Shown here: piece after piece, positions 53,307 to 62,471 of the stretch
Numbering within the stretch: the stretch's first letter is position 1
Layout of the letters: each line of letters begins with the position of its first letter
Translations under genes and position numbers: made by a program
Assembly (NCBI RefSeq): GCF_018860385.1
Contig: NZ_JAHKPH010000012.1
Coordinates: 3,160 to 67,159, forward strand
Direction of reading: 5' to 3'
Length of the DNA: 64,000 bases
Origin: Reinekea forsetii
GTDB lineage: Bacteria; Pseudomonadota; Gammaproteobacteria; Pseudomonadales; Natronospirillaceae
The notes under the pieces: model-generated
The model's database searches: none
Seen by the model: only the letters and a program-made list of their open reading frames with translations
Told to the model about the DNA's origin: nothing

Positions 53307-54111
53307 TTTCGTAACCCTTTACCGTGAATTGCTTAGATTTTTTTGCCATGAGCCAAAAATAAAACTTCGGCAACCAACGCTTAAGCGAATAAATGCGCCC
53401 GCCATCGGCATGGGTAATCACCATGAACTTCTTATTGTGAACCGCCTTAAATGCAGCCTCGGCAACTTCCTCTGCAGTCACGGTTCCTCGTTCAACTAAC
53501 TTAGTGACCACCGATTGCATGTCGGATTGTTCTTCGGGCAATGATTTATCTAAATTCGTTTTTACAAAGGCTGGGCACAATACAGACACACCAATATTAA
53601 ATGGGCTTAGCTCTAGCTTCATGGTTTCACTGAAAGCAACCAATGCGGCCTTCGATGCATTGTAAGACCCCATAAATGGCATAGACGTGATGCCGGCCTG
53701 AGACGCAACGTTTACAATATGGCCTGTTTTATTTTTTCTCATATCCGGCACATATAATTTTGCTAACCGTACACAGCCAAGTAAATTAATGTCGAGCACC
53801 CATTGCCAAGCTTTTAACGACTCGCCTTCTATCGACCCAGCCGTCGGCACACCGGCGCTGTTAATGAGCACATCTAGCGCACCGATATGTTCATCTGTGT
53901 AGCGTTTAACTGCCGCTAAACTTTCATCGTCGGTCACATCGCAAGCAACAAAATGCCCTTGCCCACCGGCTTCGTTTATTGCGTTTATTGTGGCTTGGGC
54001 TAATGCTTCCGTTCTGTCGGCGACACAAACCGTTGCACCTGTGCTCGCCCACCGCTTAGCCATCGCCAAACCCAAACCTGAAGCGCCGCCAGTAATCAGT
54101 ACTTTTTTCAT
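53296..54111 (-). CDS. short-chain dehydrogenase/reductase
   Basis: A 271-residue SDR. The NAD motif is ITGGASGLGLAMAKRW; Asp in VADRTEA suggests NAD preference; NSAG, Ser in NVASQAGITS and YNASKAA complete the active site. The C-terminal region is rich in basic and hydrophobic residues (YSLKRWLPKFYFWLMAKK), which may associate with membrane. It overlaps the ACAD gene by 4 nt and the kinase by 11 nt, so it is co-translated with both. Confidence 0.88.
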   Translation of the reverse strand: MKKVLITGGASGLGLAMAKRWASTGATVCVADRTEALAQATINAINEAGGQGHFVACDVTDDESLAAVKRYTDEHIGALDVLINSAGVPTAGSIEGESLKAWQWVLDINLLGCVRLAKLYVPDMRKNKTGHIVNVASQAGITSMPFMGSYNASKAALVAFSETMKLELSPFNIGVSVLCPAFVKTNLDKSLPEEQSDMQSVVTKLVERGTVTAEEVAEAAFKAVHNKKFMVITHADGGRIYSLKRWLPKFYFWLMAKKSKQFTVKGYENGA

Positions 54112-55343
54112 GATGCTTTTCCTTTGAGGTGTTTGGCAATTTCTAAACGTGAGACCATGTGACGATGCACTTCATCGGGGCCATCGGCAATGCGTAAAAT
54201 ACGCGCCATGGCCGCAAAAGACGCGAGCGGCGTATCATCGGAGACACCTGCGCCGCCATGCATTTGAATGGCCATATCGACCACATCTTGCAGCATGTTT
54301 GGTACCGCAACTTTAATAGCCGAAATTTCAGTCATGGCGTTTTTAACGCCAAAGTTATCTATTTTCCAAGCCGCGTTTAACGTGAGCAACCTGGCTTGAT
54401 CAATTTGAATGCGCGCTTGAGCAATGCGCTCGGTATTTCCGCCTAATTGAATGATGGGCTTGCCAAAGGCTTGGCGTGAAAGCCCTCGTTGAATTGCCAT
54501 CGCTAACGCTCTTTCGGCTGCGCCTATAGCACGCATACAGTGATGAATTCGCCCTGGGCCTAAGCGACCTTGCGCAATCGCAAAGCCTTTTCCAAGGTCC
54601 CATATGAGGTTTTCTTTTGGAACACGAACGTTTGTGAATGTTACTTCACCATGTCCATAGGGTGCATCGTACTCACCATAGGCCGTCAACATGCGCTTAA
54701 TGCTTACTCCAGGTGCATCTAAAGGTACTAGCGCCATAGAATGTCGTTCGTGTTTTGCCGCGTCAGGCTTTGATAGGCCCATAACAATAGCCACTTTTGC
54801 ATTGGGGTGGCCCAACCCAGTGCTCCACCACTTGCGGCCATTAATCACTAACTCATCGCCTTCGGCTGCTATGGTGGCCTTCATGTTCGTTGCATCACTT
54901 GAGGCCACCTCTGGCTCTGTCATACAAAAAACCGATCGAATGTCTCCGGCGAGCAAAGGCTTAAGCCATTGCTGTTTTTGGGCGTCAGATCCAAAGTGAT
55001 ACAGCACTTCCATATTACCGGTATCGGGCGCATTGCAGTTAAAAATTTCCGGAGCAAATATCACTTTACCGGTGGCTTCTGCGAGTGGCGCATATTCGCT
55101 ACAGGTTAGCCCTTGGCCCAATTGAGCATCGGGTAGAAAGAGATTCCACAGCCCTTGCGCTTTCGCGTCTTTTTTTAGCTGCTCTACTTCATCTAAGGTA
55201 CGCCATTCTTGCCAATTTCCCGTTGGATTTAGAGCTCGGTTTGCGGCCAAAACAGACTGCTCCACCGGCAGAACCTTTTCATTCATAAATTGATTGAGTT
55301 GCGCGAGATAATCATTACTTCGTTCTGAATTGGAAAAATCCAT
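54108..55343 (-). CDS. acyl-CoA dehydrogenase (ACAD11-like)
   Basis: A protein of about 411 residues from the ATG at 55343 (AAGGTG upstream), with the ACAD flavoprotein blocks: FCMTEPEVASSDATNMKATI (FAD/acyl segment), RKWWSTGLGHPNAKVAIVMG, GRIHHCMRAIGAAERALAMAI and the C-terminal IADGPDEVHRHMVSRLEIAKHL. The WWSTG and RIHHCMR signatures are those of the ACAD10/11 subgroup, which acts on phosphorylated hydroxyacyl-CoA substrates. It is the first gene of the operon, and the LysR gene lies divergently 122 nt away. Confidence 0.9.
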   Translation of the reverse strand: MDFSNSERSNDYLAQLNQFMNEKVLPVEQSVLAANRALNPTGNWQEWRTLDEVEQLKKDAKAQGLWNLFLPDAQLGQGLTCSEYAPLAEATGKVIFAPEIFNCNAPDTGNMEVLYHFGSDAQKQQWLKPLLAGDIRSVFCMTEPEVASSDATNMKATIAAEGDELVINGRKWWSTGLGHPNAKVAIVMGLSKPDAAKHERHSMALVPLDAPGVSIKRMLTAYGEYDAPYGHGEVTFTNVRVPKENLIWDLGKGFAIAQGRLGPGRIHHCMRAIGAAERALAMAIQRGLSRQAFGKPIIQLGGNTERIAQARIQIDQARLLTLNAAWKIDNFGVKNAMTEISAIKVAVPNMLQDVVDMAIQMHGGAGVSDDTPLASFAAMARILRIADGPDEVHRHMVSRLEIAKHLKGKAS

Positions 55344-55465
55344 AACACACCTTTTTTTATTGGGCATCCATGCTTTAAGAATTGGATAGATTGACTCAGT
55401 GTACGCAAGCCCTTACTGTGAACAAAATGAAATATATTTGACCCATACTATGAATTTTATTCAAT

Positions 55466-56398
55466 ATGATTAGCCTAAAATCGATCGCTCAACTGGATCT
55501 CAACTTGCTCAAGGTGCTGGAAGCCCTATACCAGCATGAAAATATGACGCGTACTGCTGAAGCGTTAAATATCACGCCTTCAGCGGTGAGCCATTCTGTA
55601 AAACGACTGCGTGAAGCCTTAGGTGACCCACTGTTTACTCGCCAAGGTTCAACCATGAAGCCCACACCTGTTTGCAGACGGGTTATGCCAGAAATAATCT
55701 CCACCCTGAGCCAGTTAAGACGATCACTGCAAACCTTAGGTGCCTTTGACCCACTTTCGGCATCGCAAACTGTTGTGCTCGCCATTCACGATGCCTTAGA
55801 GCCGCTATTCTTCCCGTCTGTCCTAGCTTATTTTGGCAAGGTCGCTCCAAATTTGGAGTTTCATAGCGTTAAAATAGAACGAGATTCCTTGCCTATGCAA
55901 TTAGAGTCTGGCGCGATAGATTTTGCGATCGATGTCGCTCGCCCACTGTCCAACCCTATAGGGCATGATTTAATCGCCTCTTCCGGATTTTGCTGTTTGG
56001 GTGGCAAAAAGTACTTTCCAAAAAGAGAACTCACCGTAGAGCATTACCGGCAACTTAACCACATAACGGTGTCTAACCGCCCGACTGGTCGAGTGTTAGA
56101 AGATATTGCTTTCGCAACCTTAGGCATTAACCGAACGGTGAAAGCGCGTTGCCAAAGTTACGCAACGGCAACGTCTTTATTGACTCAGCAGCAGTCTATT
56201 TTAACACTGCCAAGATCGTTGGCTGACGCCTTTACCGATTTAGAGCTTTGTATTATGCCGTTGCCTTTTGATGTGCCGAGTGTGGATACGCATTTATATT
56301 GGCACGAACACACCCAAGCCGATGGCTTTTTGGCATGGCTTCGAGAGCATTTGCTGAACAGTTTGCAAAGCCAAACAGGCATAAAAAAAGAGCCCTGA
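55466..56398 (+). CDS. LysR-type regulator
   Basis: A 310-residue LysR protein. The HTH is at about residues 8-66 (LDLNLLKVLEALYQHENMTRTAEALNITPSAVSHSVKRLREALGD). The effector domain follows (VVLAIHDALEPLFFPSVLAYF, FCCLGGKKYFP, NHITVSNRPTGRVLEDIAF). It is divergent from the acyl-CoA dehydrogenase operon and is its likely regulator. The stop codon lies inside the bidirectional terminator. Confidence 0.88.
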   Translation: MISLKSIAQLDLNLLKVLEALYQHENMTRTAEALNITPSAVSHSVKRLREALGDPLFTRQGSTMKPTPVCRRVMPEIISTLSQLRRSLQTLGAFDPLSASQTVVLAIHDALEPLFFPSVLAYFGKVAPNLEFHSVKIERDSLPMQLESGAIDFAIDVARPLSNPIGHDLIASSGFCCLGGKKYFPKRELTVEHYRQLNHITVSNRPTGRVLEDIAFATLGINRTVKARCQSYATATSLLTQQQSILTLPRSLADAFTDLELCIMPLPFDVPSVDTHLYWHEHTQADGFLAWLREHLLNSLQSQTGIKKEP

Positions 56399-56410
56399 GG
56401 CTCTTTTTTT
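56383..56410. terminator. bidirectional terminator, LysR gene / HU gene
   Basis: A7-GAGCC and GGCTC-T7 around a 4-nt loop (CTGA) give a strong intrinsic terminator in both directions. It overlaps the last two codons of the LysR gene. Confidence 0.9.
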
Positions 56411-56427
56411 AAATTACTAAACAACGC

Positions 56428-56703
56428 TTATTTGTTGACGCTGTCTTTTAAAGCCTTACCCGCCTTAAAGGCAACGGTGTTACTTGCAGGGATTTCTATC
56501 TCTGCACCCGTTTGTGGATTCTTACCTTTACGCTTAGCACGTGAGCGCGCTTCAAAGGTGCCAAAGCCCACTAAAGTTACCGATTCTTTCTTGGCAACTG
56601 TCTGGGTAATTTGGTCTAGCATTACGTTTAGTACTTCTGCAGCTTTATCTTTAGTTAAATCTGCATGCTCTGCAATAGCAGCAGATAGATCGGGCTTACG
56701 CAT
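56428..56703 (-). CDS. DNA-binding protein HU
   Basis: A 91-residue nucleoid protein. HU features: N-terminal helices (LSAAIAEHADLTKDKAAEVLNVMLDQIT), the VTLVGFGTFEARSRAKRKGKNPQTGAEIEIPASNTVAFKAGKAL arm region with NPQTG (the DNA-kinking Pro). It looks closest to the HU-beta/HupB group of pseudomonads. It ends at the terminator shared with the LysR gene. Confidence 0.93.
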   Translation of the reverse strand: MRKPDLSAAIAEHADLTKDKAAEVLNVMLDQITQTVAKKESVTLVGFGTFEARSRAKRKGKNPQTGAEIEIPASNTVAFKAGKALKDSVNK

Positions 56704-56974
56704 GGTAACTTCCTTTTATGTCTCTTATTGTTATAACTAGCAATCTCACTCTAAAAACAGCCAGCAAAGCGCTGTAAAAGGTGTGACTATGCCCCTAGAC
56801 TACCTAGTTCTCACCTGCCTTGCCAAGCCTTAAATTCCAAATACTCCGCCTTCGAACGTTAAATTCGTAAAAAATTGCTATTTTTCAAGCAGTTATCGAG
56901 CATATATTGACCAAAAATAACATTTGGCATTCAACATAGTAGAGCACCTCAGGTACACTGGCGCTTTTTAATAA

Positions 56975-57499
56975 ATGACTAATGCAGTGGAAACCTTAAC
57001 TTTCGATTTAGACACACGTAGCCACTCTTGGTTTACGCCCAGCGCTTTTCCTGAACCGATTCCAGACGAAATGGGATATTGGCTGTTTTTGCCTGGCAGT
57101 TTGACCGAAGCGCTGCGCCAACGTACGGATAGTTTTTCGGTGGCTGTGATTGAAGAAACGCTCATCAACAGTACTGATCCGAGCCTCAATGCCGCCCATA
57201 CGAAGGAAAAAGCCGAGTATTTTTCACGTAAAGTAGCGCTGAAAAACCACCAAGAAATTTGGGTTATGGCGCACACACTAATACCCACTACAAGTTTAAA
57301 ACAAGGCTTAGCGGAATTATCAACACTGCAAGAAAGACCCTTGGGTGAGTTGTTATTCGCCGACGATACGGTGCGAAAAAGCCCAACAGAAATCACGCAT
57401 TTTGATACACTCTGGGGACGTCGTTCTCGCTATTGGTTACGTGAACAACCTTTACTGGTGACCGAATATTTTTTACCTGAATTAATTAGGCAATCATGA
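56975..57499 (+). CDS. ubiC: chorismate-pyruvate lyase
   Basis: UbiC makes 4-hydroxybenzoate, the ubiquinone ring precursor, from chorismate. The 174-residue protein shows PDEMGYWLFLPGSLTEALRQ, the IEETLINSTDP segment, WVMAHTLIP, RPLGELLF and WGRRSRYWL, all UbiC features. The length fits (about 165-185). It overlaps ubiA by 4 nt. No strong ribosome-binding site stands before the ATG, and a GTG 5 codons later is possible. Confidence 0.92.
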   Translation: MTNAVETLTFDLDTRSHSWFTPSAFPEPIPDEMGYWLFLPGSLTEALRQRTDSFSVAVIEETLINSTDPSLNAAHTKEKAEYFSRKVALKNHQEIWVMAHTLIPTTSLKQGLAELSTLQERPLGELLFADDTVRKSPTEITHFDTLWGRRSRYWLREQPLLVTEYFLPELIRQS

Positions 57500-58350
57500 A
57501 TAAACTCGCGCTTTCACAATACATTAAGCTCACTCGACTCGACCGTCCTATTGGCACTTACCTTCTACTTTGGCCGACATTAACGGCACTATGGATTGCA
57601 TCGGATGGGTTTCCTTCTATTAAGAATCTCATTATTTTTACGTTGGGTGTATTATTCATGCGCTCCGCAGGTTGCGTAATCAACGATTACGCCGATCGGA
57701 AAATAGACGGCCACGTAAAACGAACGAATACCCGCCCCCTAGCCCAAGGTTTAGTCACTGAAAAAGAAGCGTTAATACTTTTTTCTGCGTTAGTGGGTGT
57801 CTCTTTTATTTTAGTTTTACTGACAAACGCATTAACGGTTTATATGTCTTTTGTTGGTTTAGCCCTAGCGTCGCTTTATCCATTTATGAAGCGCCATACT
57901 TATTTACCACAGGTGGTGCTTGGAGCCGCCTTTGCATGGGCCATACCGATGGCTTATACCGCCGCACAAGCCCCATTGGTTGATACCGTATGGTTACTAT
58001 TTACCGCCAAAGTGTTATGGACAGTAGCCTATGATACCCAGTATGCGATGGTCGATAGAGACGACGATATAAAAATTGGTGTGCGCTCAACTGCAATTTT
58101 ATTTGGCGATGCCGACAAGCTAATGATCGGCGTTCTGCAACTGCTGGCGCTGCTGAGCTGGATTGCGGTAGGCGTAAAAGCCGAATTCGGTTTGGTATGG
58201 TGGTTCGCCATTGCCATTTCAGCAGGGCTAATGAGTTATCAACAGTGGTTAATCCGACATCGAGACCGCGATGCATGTTTTCAAGCATTCTTAAATAATC
58301 ATTGGCTGGGGATGGCGCTATTTATAGCCGCGGTCGTGGAACTGCTCTAA
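57496..58350 (+). CDS. ubiA: 4-hydroxybenzoate octaprenyltransferase
   Basis: UbiA attaches the polyprenyl tail to 4-hydroxybenzoate. The 284-residue protein has about eight membrane helices and the two Asp-rich motifs: NDYADRKIDGHVKRT (first) and DTQYAMVDRDDD (second), plus RLDRPIGTYLLLWPTLTALW at the start. Translationally coupled to ubiC. The phoB gene follows after about 100 nt. Confidence 0.95.
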   Translation: MNKLALSQYIKLTRLDRPIGTYLLLWPTLTALWIASDGFPSIKNLIIFTLGVLFMRSAGCVINDYADRKIDGHVKRTNTRPLAQGLVTEKEALILFSALVGVSFILVLLTNALTVYMSFVGLALASLYPFMKRHTYLPQVVLGAAFAWAIPMAYTAAQAPLVDTVWLLFTAKVLWTVAYDTQYAMVDRDDDIKIGVRSTAILFGDADKLMIGVLQLLALLSWIAVGVKAEFGLVWWFAIAISAGLMSYQQWLIRHRDRDACFQAFLNNHWLGMALFIAAVVELL

Positions 58351-58386
58351 CCTTTTAATTGGGAAAGATGGCAGAATTATGAATTT

Positions 58387-58403
58387 TGTCATCTTAATGT
58401 CAC
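58387..58403 (+). promoter_or_regulatory. Pho box upstream of phoB
   Basis: TGTCA at 58387 and TGTCA at 58398 are spaced exactly 11 bp in TTGTCATCTTAATGTCAC, the direct-repeat layout of a PhoB site. It lies 50-70 bp before the phoB start and suggests autoregulation. Confidence 0.75.
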
Positions 58404-58454
58404 AAAACTTCTTTTTAATCGTGAGCTATTATGAACCCTATTCAGGAAACTGAC

Positions 58455-59156
58455 ATGGCAACACGAAGTATCTTAATCGTTGATGATGAATCGGCCATTC
58501 GCGATGTTATCGCCGCTGCGCTCGAAATGGCGGGTTATCGCGCTTTAGAAGCAAGTAACGCGCAAGACGCTCATTCAATTATCGTCGACCAAAAGCCCGA
58601 TTTAATATTACTAGATTGGATGATGCCCGGCACCAGTGGGGTTGAATTGGCGCGTCGTTTAAAACGCGATGCTTTAACTCAAGAGATTCCCATTATTATG
58701 CTCACCGCCAAAGGCGAGGAAGAACATAAAATATCAGGCTTAGATGCCGGTGCCGACGATTACATCACTAAGCCTTTTTCACCGCGTGAATTAGTGGCTC
58801 GATTAAAAGCCGTATTACGTCGCTCTACACCGGCCGGCGTCGATACTGTAGTTGAAGTAAAAGGTTTAACGTTAGACCCGACCAGCCACCGAGTATTTGC
58901 CGATGGCTCAGAGCTCAAGCTAGGACCCACCGAATTTAAGTTGCTGCAATTCTTTATGACTCACCCTGAACGCGCTTATAGTCGAAGCCAGTTGCTTGAT
59001 CACGTTTGGGGCGGTAATGTGTATGTAGATGAACGCACAGTGGATGTACATATTCGACGCTTACGAAAGCTATTAGGTGAGCAATACAAAACACTCGTAC
59101 AAACAGTGAGAGGAACGGGGTATCGATTCTCTACTCAGTCGCCAGAGAGCCTCTAA
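58455..59156 (+). CDS. phoB: phosphate regulon response regulator PhoB
   Basis: A 233-residue regulator from the ATG at 58455 (AGGA 7 nt upstream; an ATG 8 codons earlier lacks one). The receiver has the acceptor Asp in [16 protein letters not shown] and [11 protein letters not shown]. The OmpR-type winged helix has [31 protein letters not shown] and VRGTGYRF. PhoB activates the Pho regulon in phosphate starvation. phoR starts 3 nt after. Confidence 0.95.
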   Translation: MATRSILIVDDESAIRDVIAAALEMAGYRALEASNAQDAHSIIVDQKPDLILLDWMMPGTSGVELARRLKRDALTQEIPIIMLTAKGEEEHKISGLDAGADDYITKPFSPRELVARLKAVLRRSTPAGVDTVVEVKGLTLDPTSHRVFADGSELKLGPTEFKLLQFFMTHPERAYSRSQLLDHVWGGNVYVDERTVDVHIRRLRKLLGEQYKTLVQTVRGTGYRFSTQSPESL

Positions 59157-59159
59157 TTT

Positions 59160-60479
59160 ATGATTCGGGATTTACGCAAATCTCATTACAAAAACCTAGC
59201 TATTTCAGCTTCTGTGGCCGTATCAGTGGGTTTTGTATTTGGCTATCCTTGGTTATTTTTGGCCGCTGCCAGTGCCAGCTATCTAATTTGGATTTTATAC
59301 CAACAGCACCGTCTTATTTCGTGGTTAATAAAAGGGGCGAAGAACGCACCGCCCAATGCTATGGGGTTATGGGGTGTCGTGTTCGATCACCTTTACATGG
59401 TACGCAAGAAACACCGCAAGCAAGTTAGACGGTATCGTGAAACCATTCAAAAAATCCGTACATCTAATCAGGCGTTGGCCGATGGTGTTATCACTTTAGA
59501 TTCCAATGGCAACATAGAATCGTGGAACAAAGCCGCCGTTAAGTTATTGAATTTGAAAAAAGTCGACGAAGGTCATTTACTCACGAACTTGATTCGAGAC
59601 CCTGAGTTCACAGACTATTACAACAAAGCACAAAACAAAGAACCGATCACTATAGAAAATCCGGCACACGCAAATCGTTCTCTGCAAATATCGATGACTG
59701 TCTACGGCGAAGGTGAGCGCTTACTATTACTACGCGATACCACTCGTTTAGAGAAGCTTGAAAAAATGCGACAAGACTTTGTTGCCAATGCCTCGCATGA
59801 ACTCAAAACACCCATTACCGTTGTTCAAGGTCATCTCGAAAATATTTTAAATTTCAATGATGATATCCCTCCTGCTATGCACAAAGCTTTGCTCAGCATG
59901 TCGACGCAAGCAAAACGTATGAACAACCTTGTCAATGATTTACTTATTCTTAGTAAACTCGATATTGACACCACTGATGCGCCAATGAAGGAGATAAACA
60001 TTCCGGATTTAATGTCGCAATTAATCGAAGATGCATTGCAGTACGCGCACAGCACAGATAAGCAGTTAGACATTTCATTTCAATGCCAAACCGATGCTAT
60101 GTTGCTAGGGGATATTGGACAAATAAGAACGGCGCTGAGCAACTTAATATACAACGCAGTACGTTATAGCCCGTCTCAAAAGACCATTGTCATCAGCTGG
60201 AAAAAATCGGCTCTGGGAGGCTTACTGACGGTTCAAGACCAAGGTTACGGCATTGAGCAACATCATATTCCTCGGCTTACCGAGCGTTTTTATCGAGCCG
60301 ACAAAGGCCGCTCTAGTGAAGACGGTGGCACTGGTTTAGGGTTAGCCATTGTGAAGCATATATTGAACCACCATAACGCCTACTTAGATATACAAAGCCA
60401 GCCTCATATTGGTTCAGCCTTCACCTGTATCTTTCCCAAAAAGCGACTGAGCGAATTATCTCAGCTTTCTCAAAGCTAG
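59160..60479 (+). CDS. phoR: phosphate regulon sensor kinase PhoR
   Basis: A 439-residue kinase with two N-terminal membrane helices and a short loop, an Arg/Lys-rich cytoplasmic segment (KKHRKQVRRYRETIQKIR), a PAS domain (ALADGVITLDSNGNIESWNKAAVKLL), His in FVANASHELKTPITVVQGHL and a HATPase domain (LSNLIYNAVRYS, VQDQGYGIE, GGTGLGLAIVKHIL). The lack of a large periplasmic domain is typical of PhoR, which senses through PstSCAB/PhoU. It follows phoB with 3 nt between and overlaps the next gene convergently by 4 nt. Confidence 0.94.
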   Translation: MIRDLRKSHYKNLAISASVAVSVGFVFGYPWLFLAAASASYLIWILYQQHRLISWLIKGAKNAPPNAMGLWGVVFDHLYMVRKKHRKQVRRYRETIQKIRTSNQALADGVITLDSNGNIESWNKAAVKLLNLKKVDEGHLLTNLIRDPEFTDYYNKAQNKEPITIENPAHANRSLQISMTVYGEGERLLLLRDTTRLEKLEKMRQDFVANASHELKTPITVVQGHLENILNFNDDIPPAMHKALLSMSTQAKRMNNLVNDLLILSKLDIDTTDAPMKEINIPDLMSQLIEDALQYAHSTDKQLDISFQCQTDAMLLGDIGQIRTALSNLIYNAVRYSPSQKTIVISWKKSALGGLLTVQDQGYGIEQHHIPRLTERFYRADKGRSSEDGGTGLGLAIVKHILNHHNAYLDIQSQPHIGSAFTCIFPKKRLSELSQLSQS

Positions 60480-61411
60480 CGACGAACTTGAGCAATAAAC
60501 TTACTCAGCGTTTCAAGTTTTTCTTGATCATCATCGACGATGCGAACATTAAGATTTATCTTTGAGCAACTGAGTGATTTTTCAGTTAACGCAACCGATG
60601 TCACCATGGTATTTATGCGTGCCACGGCATCGGGATCGTTTTTCGGAACAATATCCACCACGACTTGATCAAGCACGGTAGGAGGAACGGTATCATCAAG
60701 CTCTACCGTCATGCTTAAGTCGGTTAAATTAATGTCTCGTAAGTCCCCTTGCCAAGCGGCCTTGGGAGAGCGCACCGCGACTTTCGCTAATATGCTCGCT
60801 TTGGGTTTGGTTTTACCCGCTCTTACCGGCTCTTTATCGACCAATTTTGAACTGGGTGCACCCGTGGTTAGCAATGAAGCGCTGCCGGCTGAATTTGATG
60901 GCGCAGTTTTTTTAGCCACTTGCGGCGCAGCCCCTAGTAAGACTCCCGCCGACTCATTAGCCGAGCTAAATGCGGGCTTCATAGCTGTAGCGCCTTTTAA
61001 AATAGATTTTACCAAGGCACCATGATTCACAGAGAGTAACTTAAGCACTTTTTTAAGAATTTGATCGTTACTAAATGGCTTTCCAATGTAATCGGATACG
61101 CCTGCTTGAACCGCTTCGACAACATTGGTTTTATCGCCTCGGCTGGTTACCATCATGAAGGGGGTTTTGGGTAGGCCGTTATCATTTTCATAGGCTCGCA
61201 ACCACTGCAACACCTCGATGCCGGATTTCTCGGGCATTTCCCAATCACACAACACTAAATCGTATTGCTTTTTAGACAATAGGCTTTGAGCTTTTTTGCC
61301 ATTCACGGCTTCATCTATTTGGCACTGGGCAAACTGCTGCCGTAACGTTCTTTTGACTAGGTCACGAATGAAGGAAGCATCGTCGACTACAAGGAAACTT
61401 AAGCTAGACAT
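60476..61411 (-). CDS. receiver-domain protein with C-terminal PilZ-like domain
   Basis: A 311-residue protein. A CheY-like receiver (1-130) has the acceptor Asp56 in LVLCDWEMPEKSG and KPFSND. A flexible, Ala/Ser/Pro/Lys-rich linker (about 140-210) follows. The last ~100 residues are beta-rich (GDLRDINLTDLSMTVELDD, QVVVDIVPKNDPDAVARI) and may be PilZ-like, but the RxxxR and (D/N)xSxxG signatures are not intact. The kinase partner is unknown. It is convergent with phoR; it has a shadow of proximity but no proven link to it. Confidence 0.75.
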   Translation of the reverse strand: MSSLSFLVVDDASFIRDLVKRTLRQQFAQCQIDEAVNGKKAQSLLSKKQYDLVLCDWEMPEKSGIEVLQWLRAYENDNGLPKTPFMMVTSRGDKTNVVEAVQAGVSDYIGKPFSNDQILKKVLKLLSVNHGALVKSILKGATAMKPAFSSANESAGVLLGAAPQVAKKTAPSNSAGSASLLTTGAPSSKLVDKEPVRAGKTKPKASILAKVAVRSPKAAWQGDLRDINLTDLSMTVELDDTVPPTVLDQVVVDIVPKNDPDAVARINTMVTSVALTEKSLSCSKINLNVRIVDDDQEKLETLSKFIAQVRR

Positions 61412-61472
61412 GTATGAAGGATCTCTATTTTTGTATCGTTAAGCATAGCCGAACATCAAAACATTGCCGACA

Positions 61473-62279
61473 TTATTGGTCGATGTTAACGCGCAATCGC
61501 CATTGCTGTTCGTCTGGAACCACAAATGAAAGTTCAGCATGGCGATATCTCAAATCCTGGCTCACGAGTCGCTGACAATCCTCTACCAAGGTCTCATCTG
61601 CGTTAACTGACAAATAGATTCGCCTCACTATTCGAGCCTGTATTTTTATCACTGGCTGCGGCTCGGCGAATAAAAATGCCGCTCGCCACTCCTCGCGCAG
61701 TGCATTTTCTGGGTTATCCAAAAAAAAGCCTGGAATAGGATTGTGGCCACTGACGTTAAAATCATGGGTTGCGCCATATTGTACTGCTTTCAATAACGCT
61801 AAGCGCTCATCATTCGACTGAAACACATCGTGGTTGGCTTCTAACTCAACGCATATACCACTGAATTGATCAGCCAAACACTGCCAACCATAGTGACTCA
61901 AAGCACTGTTGAATAACCGTAGATAGCTTACTTTATGAAATCGCTCGGTAGAGTACTGATTTGAGCCAGGCTTACTTTGTTGACGACGAGCCTTGATCGC
62001 CGCCTCTATAGAAGGCATGAGCTTTTCAGATTGTTTCGTAAAATCTTCAAAACTGAGCAGCGCACTGATGTGCCCAGGTAAAGCTTCAAATTGACGCCGC
62101 AGCTCTTGGTTTATTTCATGCTCGGTAATGGGCGCTTGGGATAAAACTCGTTTTTGACCAGTTTCTAAATAAGGACTGAGCTGATTCGATCCATGAAGTA
62201 AGGGTAAACGGGCATTCTTCAAATGACCCAGCAATGCCGAAGACCCATATAAATGAAGAGAGGCAGTCGCCATTGTCAT
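61473..62279 (-). CDS. DUF2971-like protein
   Basis: A 268-residue cytosolic protein. The central segment ALSHYGWQCLADQFSGICVELEANHDVF and LLKAVQYGATHDFN fits DUF2971 (a W-x2-hydrophobic-D-x2-G-hydrophobic pattern near a conserved Tyr). Downstream, NALREEWRAAFLF matches the family's acidic E-x2-W/R helix. The function is unknown; DUF2971 proteins are sometimes found in defence or mobile settings, but none is apparent here. It is divergent from the RNA region, and its start is 17 nt from the GacA box. Confidence 0.6.
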   Translation of the reverse strand: MTMATASLHLYGSSALLGHLKNARLPLLHGSNQLSPYLETGQKRVLSQAPITEHEINQELRRQFEALPGHISALLSFEDFTKQSEKLMPSIEAAIKARRQQSKPGSNQYSTERFHKVSYLRLFNSALSHYGWQCLADQFSGICVELEANHDVFQSNDERLALLKAVQYGATHDFNVSGHNPIPGFFLDNPENALREEWRAAFLFAEPQPVIKIQARIVRRIYLSVNADETLVEDCQRLVSQDLRYRHAELSFVVPDEQQWRLRVNIDQ

Positions 62280-62295
62280 TTTTTACTACTCCGTT

Positions 62296-62313
62296 TGTAA
62301 GACATTTCCTACA
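62296..62313 (+). promoter_or_regulatory. GacA/UvrY-type upstream activating site
   Basis: TGTAAG-ACATTT-CCTACA matches the GacA consensus TGTAAG-N6-CTTACA at 11 of 12 fixed positions. Its centre is about 168 bp upstream of the probable RNA start at 62472, close to the distance known for rsmY/rsmZ of Pseudomonas. It could also influence the DUF2971-like gene starting 17 nt away. Confidence 0.7.
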
Positions 62314-62471
62314 ACATTCGTACGTTAATTGGAAAACCCTTGTGATAGAGTCGACACTTTAAGAGGCACTTCTACGAGCTACGTAGCCTGTAGAGAAGCT
62401 TGTTATTTAGGCAAGCTTTTTGGCTCTAAAATTTGTCATATCCTCATCACAAAAAGCCATATACTAGATCT

